Translations under genes and position numbers: made by a program
In this document: in pieces, positions 36,801-41,892 of the stretch
Layout: each line of letters starts with the position of its first letter
How positions within the stretch are numbered: position 1 is the first letter of the stretch
NCBI GenBank assembly: GCA_009731375.1
Contig: BJOX01000058.1
Location: forward strand, 673,296 to 715,187
Source of the DNA: Paulinella micropora
Taxonomy: Eukaryota > Cercozoa > Imbricatea > Euglyphida
Length of the DNA stretch: 41,892 bases
Direction: 5' to 3'
Notes under the pieces: generated by a model
Told to the model about the DNA's origin: nothing
Database searches by the model: none
What the model saw: the letters and a program-made list of their open reading frames with translations, nothing else

Positions 36801-38478
36801 GCGGCTTGATATAAGCAGCATCGGTGCTAGCGGACACTAATTCAGCGCCCGTGGCGTTCAGTACAATCGAGTGGGATGTCGCTGCTTTTGCTCTGTAGCC
36901 TATTGCGACCGATTCCTGGGCGGCAGCACCCGTGATAGCCGTACTGCCGATCCCAACCGACCGTACGCCGAGCGTACTAGCATAGGGACCGACAGAGACT
37001 GATGAATTGCCTTGTGTGCTCTCCGTGGAGTAGGCACCGATCGCGACGGCGAGATCCGACTGGCCAGAGTATCCCGCCCGGTAGCCAGCAGCAACTCCAA
37101 ACTGGCCCTGTCCACTAGCGCCTGCTTGGGTGCCTATTGCGACGGCGAATGGTTGCTGTCCGTCGCCCGCGGAAGTCCCGATTGCTACACTGTCTCCTCC
37201 TTTGAAGCCAATGGCCCCGGTAGCGAACTGGCCCGCGCTGTCGAGCGTGACGAACTGCTTGGTGCCTGCGCTGGGCAGGGCCACAGGCAACTTGAGCGCG
37301 ACGGAGCCAGTGGCAGGCGCGGAAAGCGTACTGTTGCCGCCAGCCCCTGCCAGCGTGAGCGTCGACGAGCTTACTTGGCTGCTTAGGCCTAGCACGCCGT
37401 CTGGATCGACCGTCACCAGCTGCGCGGTCGAGGCGGGCAAGGGGTTAGGCAGCCTCGCGAGGGTGTCCGGGATCGTCGTAACCGTAAAGTCGGTGTCCAT
37501 GAGCACGAATGCACCATTGCCGCTAGGAGCCAAAGACGGCTGCTTGAGCGTCCTGTCCTTGACCGCAAAGATCGAGCCGTCTGGGTCCATGGTCACGATG
37601 CAGTCGTCTTGGGTAGGCATGATCGACGGGAACTTCACCGCCCCTGCCACCTGGTGGTCGACGTACGCCTTGGGCGCTAGCTGCGAGGCCTTGGTAGGGT
37701 AACTGGTGTTCTCGATGCAGCCTGCATTGTATAGCTGGTAGTCGAAAGCCAGGCTCCGCGTGTACCAAACCCCCGCCCCGTTGTTTTTAGTGCAGATTAC
37801 GCGCAGGTACCGAGCGTAGTCTGCCGCGGTTGCTGGCGTAAACGTGCGCAGGCTGTCGCCTACAAAGGTCTGGGCCGTCTGGCTGTCCCACGTGAACCAC
37901 CGGCTGCCGTCCGCGCTGTAAGCAACTACCCAGTCTCTGGGCGCAGTAATAGCACCCGCGGACGTGACGTGGTAAGCAGTGACCTTGGCGTGCTGGCCCA
38001 GATCGAGCTGGAGCCACGCGCCAGGCACAGGGAGATTATCGACTATCGTCTCGATCATGGCGGTATAGTTGTTGCCGCTGTAGCTGTCGGGGGCAGTGGT
38101 GCCCCACAAGGTCGAAAAGTCGCTGTCAAAGGCCAGGTACGCTTGAGTGGAATTGCTCGAGGCCGAGGCCACAAAGCCAGCGGAGCTGTTGGAAGTCATC
38201 CCGGCCGGCTGGCTAGTTTTCGCTTCGGTGTCCAGTGTCAAGGTGATCAGATCGGCTAGATCAACCAAGTGCGGGTTCCCGGAAGTAGTCAGTCTGTGAG
38301 CAGTATTAAGCGCTACCGCGTCGTTCGCGGCCACTCCGCCCGCTGCCCATCTCACGCCCCCGTCACCGTCCGAAACAAGGACGTCGCCGCTCTGCCCGTC
38401 GACCGGTAGCACAAAGTCGTCGGTCGCACCGTCCAAACGACAGCGCTTGTACGACCTGGCCACTTCCATGTTGCACAC
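33898..38478 (-). CDS. Giant modular fibre with three discoidin-like and one YadA-head-like domain
   Basis: 1,526 residues (an internal Met at codon 4 is an alternative start). Order: N-terminal attachment region (1-90); discoidin/F5-8C-like domain 1 (about 92-250, 'AWLQLDLGQHAKVTAYHV'); linker with 'TKASQLAPKAYVDHQ'; YadA-head-like beta-roll (about 427-545, repeats such as 'SVAIGTSAG' and 'AVAIGTQAG'); Ser/Gly/Ala/Leu repeats (about 590-745); discoidin-like 2 (about 755-925, 'EWLQLDFGTGVVLQQYYL'); 'NKAYVDGHTHTS'; repeats (about 960-1,120); discoidin-like 3 (about 1,140-1,300); C-terminal beta-sandwich (about 1,375-1,526) like C1q/knob domains. Trimeric fibres of this kind bind host surfaces. 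It is the longest gene and nearly 15% of the element. Gene architecture, not ligand, is what the sequence shows. Confidence 0.82.
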   Translation of the reverse strand: MCNMEVARSYKRCRLDGATDDFVLPVDGQSGDVLVSDGDGGVRWAAGGVAANDAVALNTAHRLTTSGNPHLVDLADLITLTLDTEAKTSQPAGMTSNSSAGFVASASSNSTQAYLAFDSDFSTLWGTTAPDSYSGNNYTAMIETIVDNLPVPGAWLQLDLGQHAKVTAYHVTSAGAITAPRDWVVAYSADGSRWFTWDSQTAQTFVGDSLRTFTPATAADYARYLRVICTKNNGAGVWYTRSLAFDYQLYNAGCIENTSYPTKASQLAPKAYVDHQVAGAVKFPSIMPTQDDCIVTMDPDGSIFAVKDRTLKQPSLAPSGNGAFVLMDTDFTVTTIPDTLARLPNPLPASTAQLVTVDPDGVLGLSSQVSSSTLTLAGAGGNSTLSAPATGSVALKLPVALPSAGTKQFVTLDSAGQFATGAIGFKGGDSVAIGTSAGDGQQPFAVAIGTQAGASGQGQFGVAAGYRAGYSGQSDLAVAIGAYSTESTQGNSSVSVGPYASTLGVRSVGIGSTAITGAAAQESVAIGYRAKAATSHSIVLNATGAELVSASTDAAYIKPLRSGVDSTASEKATQWNSTTGELTASKFTLPLSLPASTSLVSLTSAGQVGASALKVPASLPGSTSLLTLDSGGQLATGAASSLSLSGAGGTSTLSAPASGSSALKLPTALPGSTSLVTLDSGGQLATGAASSLSLSGAGGTSTLSAPASGTSALKLPTALPSSTSLVSLGSDGALLYGDQAISHGLSLVATSYVKKPDSMASNSWNGLVASASTSGNGNAYDGFNTGSNFSWQSNTSTYNATSGAYTSSSSKTFSGVVYPGEWLQLDFGTGVVLQQYYLQAQSSGLDKSPKTWQVGTSLDGTTWTLWHTSSYTFVDGSSITLAPTDTARAARYVAIVVATIKAGGSSSWCGINHFGFDYTSCPAIKNIAAPLTTTDAANKAYVDGHTHTSPMTIGTSTIASTGTVALSLPSALPASTSLTSLTSAGQLSASALKVPVSLPGSTLLVTLDSSGQLATGAASSLSLSGAGGTSTLSAPASGSSALLLPTALPSNTSFVSLSSGGQLAASSVRVPASLPGSTSLVTLDSAGQLAASSLLPASTPAQTAVLSLTSAGQMVTQSTSTTVVTSGSVALPTWTSMSAYTPTTDPNWVLSHSSAQVSQESWRVFDGVAANGWTSLGNYNSDGSINTTSNAVTNVGGSNVYGEYFTLQHQRRRYRITSFALTNGVTLSTSTKSFTLAGSDNGSTWTLVWSGNFSFTTTSQTLNSSAPASTAFYYYHRFIVTSVHSSAASVVGTFAPVVESEGVSATATGLTGVDSIVCGKNTLKLPTALPSAGTDRVLQINDLGEFELGTWDRGHWLTSDTAVTVNSGTARKIPVDGVVRLAPVYGNITVSHANGFTTWQNTSGMPRKWLITASFKFITSAAATNNPPTSGAYYDVWVERNAVRPASSTGVQQTEANFQATTTAHGLYGNGRFASPSLSGIMEVAANEYIWFEAFGDTQGGVTWSLVVGGSTVYSRGRVSITEIPG

Positions 38479-38525
38479 CCCTTTGCTGCTTTAAGAGAAC
38501 AAGAGAATAAGTTTTTTTAATTATT

Positions 38526-38744
38526 TTACAGAATCTCGTCTAGGAAATTGTCCACGAAGCGCATCCGCTCCGCCCAAGTGTCTCCGCCGGGGACGTCTCG
38601 CGCGGGGTTGATGCAAGCGCCGTCGCCATAGGGACGGCACACAAGCGATGCTAAGTCACGAGGGTCCCCCTTTTTACAAGTCCCCGACCAGTACAGCTGG
38701 CCCTCAAAAAAACAGGCGCCACAGGTAGGACAAACAGCTAGCAT
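38526..38744 (-). CDS. Small zinc-binding viral protein
   Basis: 72 residues starting 'MLAVCPTCGACF'. After the CxxC pair come 'QLYWSGTCKKGDPRDLASL' and 'GGDTWAERMRF', a combination recalled from a small family frequent in marine giant viruses and some phages, function unknown. A longer frame from 38,792 adds an implausible N-terminus, so the start at 38,744 is preferred. Confidence 0.65.
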   Translation of the reverse strand: MLAVCPTCGACFFEGQLYWSGTCKKGDPRDLASLVCRPYGDGACINPARDVPGGDTWAERMRFVDNFLDEIL

Positions 38745-39103
38745 TGTCGACCGCGCTTTCAATGATAAAAGCAATGAAGAAAAAAAACACAAAGAGGAAA
38801 TTATCGCGGACCGATTTGACTAGTAAGATTTTACAACCCCTTAGCCAAGTCGGTCCAAAACTCAGGCGAATATTTTTGGGGCCGGATCCGCCCTATATAT
38901 CAGGGGACAAGTGGCGGATCCGGCCCCAGAAAAAAAAATGGTTGCTTCACCACCGTTCTGGGGCACGTTTGGCCCGTAATATCAGGGGAAGGGTGGTCAC
39001 GTCTGCCCCAAAAAAACTACCACTCCCTCTTACAGGCAAGTTTTAATCACGAACAAGAAATGGCATGCGAACCAGAGAAAAAAAACCAGTTTAATTATTT
39101 TTT
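38745..39103. other. Non-coding region with two hairpins
   Basis: No gene. A 15-bp perfect inverted repeat, GGGGCCGGATCCGCC at 38,878-38,892 and its complement at 38,913-38,927, encloses a 20-base loop. A second, imperfect stem with TGGGGCA...TGCCCCA arms lies at about 38,957-39,010. Both loops contain ATATCAGGGGA. T-runs and A-runs border the first stem. Confidence 0.75.
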
Positions 39104-39949
39104 TTACTGATCGGCCAGCAGTGCCCGAACTCTTTGGAAGAACACAAGGAGACTCCTGTTTACTTCAGCCACTGTTCCCTCCCAGTACTCATCCTTACTT
39201 TCGAGTATGGAAGCAAGCGTTCTCCTGTACACTTGCATATCGCGCTCGGTTTCACGCTGGGGTAGTAGTGCATTCAAGATAACCTGTTCATCCCTCCATG
39301 GTACAGCCGTGCCAACACCGGGTATGCGAAGGAGGGGCAAGGACATATAATCATGTAGATAAGCTTGGTCGTCTGAGTCAAGATGCCTCCATGCATCGGT
39401 CGTCCGCGGGTCCAACGGGTCATAACAGACCGGGTTGACGTATTGCCTGACCACTTTCACTAGCACGACAGGCATGTTAAACTCCTCTTCCAGTAGGGAC
39501 AGCCCTTTGTGTTCCGCGGCGACCAGACTGGCCACGCTGCCCATCAGCGATCCCTCAGAGGGAGCGGTCATCACCAGCTGATCCAGTACGGAACACAACG
39601 GGACACGAGGACTGTCTTTGTATTCCCAGCAGCCTGTCACGCCACCTTCCTCGTCGTATGTCCAATAACCCCCCGTGGCTTCGGAGTACTTAGCCCAATA
39701 AAAACAGACAGATCGGTCGGTTATGTCAACCATTTCGTTCAACAGGTCTGACAACATGTCACTCGACGGGGCGCACCGTCGAGACCTATTGTCGTAGTAG
39801 AGACGCGCCGTAGCCTGCTTCGCGTGTTCGGACATCGGCTCGCGGGGGGCAGTGCGGGTAAGCGAGTGCAGCTCCAGGAGGCGGCGCCGCTTGAGGGGCT
39901 GGGCGTCCGTACCAGCGGTCGTCCGTTTATTCCGCAGAGCGAGCATCAT
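39104..39949 (-). CDS. Unknown protein, paralogue of the gene at 40,490
   Basis: 281 residues if started at the first of two adjacent Met codons at 39,949. The frame is open further upstream to 40,156, but that part is the conserved non-coding region, so it is not taken as coding. Near the N-terminus is a basic 'LKRRRLL'. The middle ('KVVRQYVNPVCYDPL', then 'DDQAYLHDYM') and the C-terminus ('FFQRVRALLADQ') align in order with the divergent neighbour ('CSYLPTPAYYSPL', 'DERGDLYDLI', 'VFQRLARKLSEL'). No known family. Confidence 0.65.
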   Translation of the reverse strand: MMLALRNKRTTAGTDAQPLKRRRLLELHSLTRTAPREPMSEHAKQATARLYYDNRSRRCAPSSDMLSDLLNEMVDITDRSVCFYWAKYSEATGGYWTYDEEGGVTGCWEYKDSPRVPLCSVLDQLVMTAPSEGSLMGSVASLVAAEHKGLSLLEEEFNMPVVLVKVVRQYVNPVCYDPLDPRTTDAWRHLDSDDQAYLHDYMSLPLLRIPGVGTAVPWRDEQVILNALLPQRETERDMQVYRRTLASILESKDEYWEGTVAEVNRSLLVFFQRVRALLADQ

Positions 39950-40489
39950 TTTCCTTTGCAGGTAGGGTGGAGCAATTGCGCGGTGGCACCTAAGGCAGGA
40001 AAAGAATCGAATTGAAGATAGACGAGCAAATTTAGCGTGTTTTGCTGCCACACGAAAATTTTCGCGAAAATTTAGTGTGTTTTGTGGCGCGGTAAATTTC
40101 CGGGAAATCACAGCCAGTAGCGGGTGCAAAAAGGCAATGGCTTCGTTCCGGCTCAAGGGACTTCCTGGGTTTGCTGAGAACCCAGGTCTGAGCTCGACAC
40201 GACCGACGAATGGTCTGATGAGGTTGAGGTCGAGGCACGCGCCGGCACAGTCTGGCGACTGCCTTTTTTCCCCATATCACTGCCTCTTTTGTCCGTATCA
40301 CCGAATTTCGGCCATATCACTGGCGGGACAAAAAGGCAATACGTGCCTGAACCTACCAAACGGGCGCGTGCCGCGACCTCGACCTAAGCCAGCCCAAAAA
40401 AGTAACGGACGGCCCCCGACCAGCCCACAATCCGAGTCGGCCCCGACCCAGGAAACACTCCCAAAAAAATGCGTCGAAATTCTGCCGCC
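39950..40489. promoter_or_regulatory. Divergent intergenic region with palindromes and hairpins
   Basis: Between two paralogous divergent genes. It holds AAATTTTCGCGAAAATTT (perfect 18-bp palindrome, 40,056-40,073), GGCGCGGTAAATTT (40,086-40,099), TCGTTCCGGCTC (40,143-40,154), a hairpin CCTGGGTT-loop-AACCCAGG (40,164-40,186), and a larger stem TGCCTCTTTTGTCC / GGACAAAAAGGCA (40,281-40,338) centred on CCGAATTTCGG (40,301-40,311) with YATATCAC repeats. The first three elements mirror those at 11,370-11,430. Confidence 0.65.
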
Positions 40490-41350
40490 ATGGGTGCCAC
40501 CGCCGCCACCGCCCGCCCCACCAAGCGCCGCCGCACCATCCTGCCCGGCGGCCGCCTGGCCGCGCTCGCCCCGCCGGTTGCCTACGTCCCCGCCCCCTGT
40601 GACCCGGCCGCCGTGGCCCGGCTGGACGCCGACCGACACCCGTGCAAGGACGTCGACTGGTACGCACTGCTAGTCGAGGCGGCTGCCCATGGCCTGAATA
40701 CCACCGACCGGCGCCTGAGGCTGACTGCCTCGCCCTATCCCTGGTCCCCGCTGGCCGCTACCGCACTACAGCCAGAGGAAGCGCCACTGCTCTCCCTGTT
40801 GGACCTCGCCTTGCTCCGCGTGCCTACCGACCCGTACCGGCCCGCCAGCTGGGGCGTGCCCGACCTGCCGCTGGAGCTGCAGACCCTGCACGCCCCGGTG
40901 GCCAAGTGGCTGGGCAAGTACATGGCGGCAGTCTGTGCCCAACTAGTTTGTAGCTACCTGCCGACCCCTGCTTATTACAGTCCGCTACCCAAGGGAGCCC
41001 TGGCGGGCCTATCCCGCGACGAGCGCGGGGACCTCTACGACCTGATCCAAAAGCTGTGCCCGTTCCACTCCTGGCGGGACTGGTACGGCGGCCGGGGTAG
41101 GAAGCACGAGGCCCTGGCCAACAACCCAGTCATCCACGAAGCGGAGTTTCAAAAAGAATGGCTGGGACACCACGGCCCCGGGGTAGAGGATGAAGATGAA
41201 CTGATGTACGTCGACCAAGACAATGCCACCGGAGCCTGGCGCTTCTACAAGCGCTACGAGCGTCTGTACTGGACTGCAATGGAAGACCGTATCAACAGGC
41301 GCCTGCAGACCGTCTTCCAGCGCCTAGCTAGAAAACTCAGCGAGTTGTAG
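40490..41350 (+). CDS. Unknown protein, paralogue of the gene at 39,104
   Basis: 286 residues from an ATG in a strong context (GCCGCCATGGG); an upstream ATG at 40,469 would add seven residues. It begins with a basic 'PTKRRRTIL', then Pro/Ala-rich sequence, and ends in a helical 'LYWTAMEDRINRRLQTVFQ' region. It shares ordered motifs with the minus-strand neighbour, which implies duplication and inversion. It is the last gene before the right TIR. No known family. Confidence 0.7.
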   Translation: MGATAATARPTKRRRTILPGGRLAALAPPVAYVPAPCDPAAVARLDADRHPCKDVDWYALLVEAAAHGLNTTDRRLRLTASPYPWSPLAATALQPEEAPLLSLLDLALLRVPTDPYRPASWGVPDLPLELQTLHAPVAKWLGKYMAAVCAQLVCSYLPTPAYYSPLPKGALAGLSRDERGDLYDLIQKLCPFHSWRDWYGGRGRKHEALANNPVIHEAEFQKEWLGHHGPGVEDEDELMYVDQDNATGAWRFYKRYERLYWTAMEDRINRRLQTVFQRLARKLSEL

Positions 41351-41356
41351 TGATTC

Positions 41357-41362
41357 AATAAA
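41357..41362 (+). terminator. Polyadenylation signal AATAAA
   Basis: Six bases after the stop of the gene ending at 41,350. Confidence 0.55.
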
Positions 41363-41441
41363 AACATATCCTAACTGTCTTTTCCTTGTCGGTTGGGCCC
41401 AAAGGCCACCTATAGACACACGCGCAGAGCCAGACCCCGGC

Positions 41442-41838
41442 GGATAGCCAAGTGCACCCACCCTACAATTCACACACACCCCTACACAATGCGGTGGTTC
41501 GTTTTTGACCTCTGCGCCACCCAACTCATCTATTAGTGTACACTTGCTGGTCAAGGTCAAAAACGAACCACTCTCCGGTGCCACCACACGCGCCAAAGAC
41601 GCGGCTCACCCCACCGAAGCGCGCGCCGGCTTCGGTGGCACAAACGTGCCCGCCAGGGATCTATAGTCTGTACTTTCTAGGTAAGGACGGATTCGAACCA
41701 CTCGTTTTCCAGGGAAATTTTCCGTAGAAAAATCTGTGGCTCGAACACGCCCGACAGGTATCTATAGAGTGCTATCTATGGTCAAGGACAAATCCGAACC
41801 ACCCCACTAAAAAAAACAGGCGGGGGGGGGGGGGGGGG
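41442..41838 (-). repeat. Right terminal inverted repeat
   Basis: Reverse complement of the left TIR with few differences. It contains one stem-loop unit (41,494-41,571) and palindromic units G' (41,635-41,701) and F' (41,736-41,802), separated by the same 34-bp spacer. It ends in poly-G/poly-C. Units corresponding to A-E on the left would lie beyond the window. Confidence 0.93.
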
Positions 41839-41892
41839 CCCCCCCCCCCACCCCCCCCCCCCAACCCCCCCCCCCCCCCCCCCCCTCCCCCG
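41839..41892. other. Poly-C at window end
   Basis: Nearly pure C with a few A/T. Probably low-quality sequence rather than biology. Confidence 0.7.

Noticed and set aside
38744-39046. Plus-strand open frame through the hairpin region
   Set aside because: Codon composition is unlike neighbouring genes, and the frame is built from inverted repeats and homopolymers.
39950-40156. N-terminal extension of the minus-strand gene ending at 39,104
   Set aside because: The open frame runs through the conserved palindrome region shared with 11,370-11,430, which behaves as upstream non-coding DNA.
9715-41892. A retroviral-type (rve) integrase as in classical Polintons
   Set aside because: No protein with zinc-binding HHCC plus DDE spacing was found; the only recombinase is the tyrosine type.

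Overview
The window joins two unlike regions. Bases 1 to about 9,700 look like ordinary repeat-rich eukaryotic nuclear DNA: long (CTA)n, (AAT)n and (TATG)n microsatellites, two decayed non-LTR retrotransposon (LINE) copies on the minus strand, and no intact cellular gene. The host cannot be named from this; it is a eukaryote with LINEs. Several N gaps are bordered by poly-C, so some joins may be assembly artefacts.

Bases from about 9,715 to the window end (41,892) are a GC-rich, densely coding virus-like element of at least 31 kb bounded by terminal inverted repeats (left 10,577-11,072; right 41,442-41,838). Outside and within these lie 67-bp imperfect palindromes spaced 101 bp apart. The right end runs off the window in low-quality poly-C/G, so the outer boundary and any target-site duplication cannot be seen.

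Layout of the element, left to right: a family-A-like (TVpol-type) DNA polymerase region joined to a herpes-UL9-like SF2 helicase, interrupted by one in-frame TGA (11,512-15,390); a conserved membrane protein (15,524); ribonucleotide reductase large subunit with two frameshifts (15,905-18,166); a ssDNA-binding protein (minus, 18,167); a PCNA-like clamp (19,069); VLTF2-like (minus, 19,988) and spliced VLTF3-like (20,590) late transcription factors; a spliced tyrosine recombinase resembling telomere resolvases (21,509-23,871); a damaged region with two 10-N gaps (23,980-24,879); small membrane and basic proteins (24,932-26,361); a double-jelly-roll major capsid protein (26,404); a 42-residue membrane peptide; an HMG-like protein; a RuvC-like resolvase and a structural protein (minus); a penton-like protein (30,577); a membrane protein broken by TAG (31,478); RNR small subunit (32,605); a coiled-coil protein; a 1,526-residue modular fibre (minus, 33,898-38,478); a small zinc protein; and two divergent paralogues (39,104 and 40,490).

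The genes form a replication module (polymerase-helicase, clamp, SSB, both RNR subunits, resolvase), a late-transcription module (VLTF2, VLTF3) and a virion module (MCP, penton, fibre and small membrane proteins). The capsid, TVpol and small size fit Polinton-like viruses; VLTF2/VLTF3, RNR and PCNA are typical of nucleocytoplasmic large DNA viruses. Two GT-AG introns (65 and 50 bp) imply nuclear transcription in a splicing host. The lesions (one TGA, one TAG, RNR1 frameshifts, a 49-bp offset duplication, a likely frameshift at about 25,605) suggest a recently endogenised, partly decayed copy or consensus errors. No packaging ATPase or capsid protease is recognisable.
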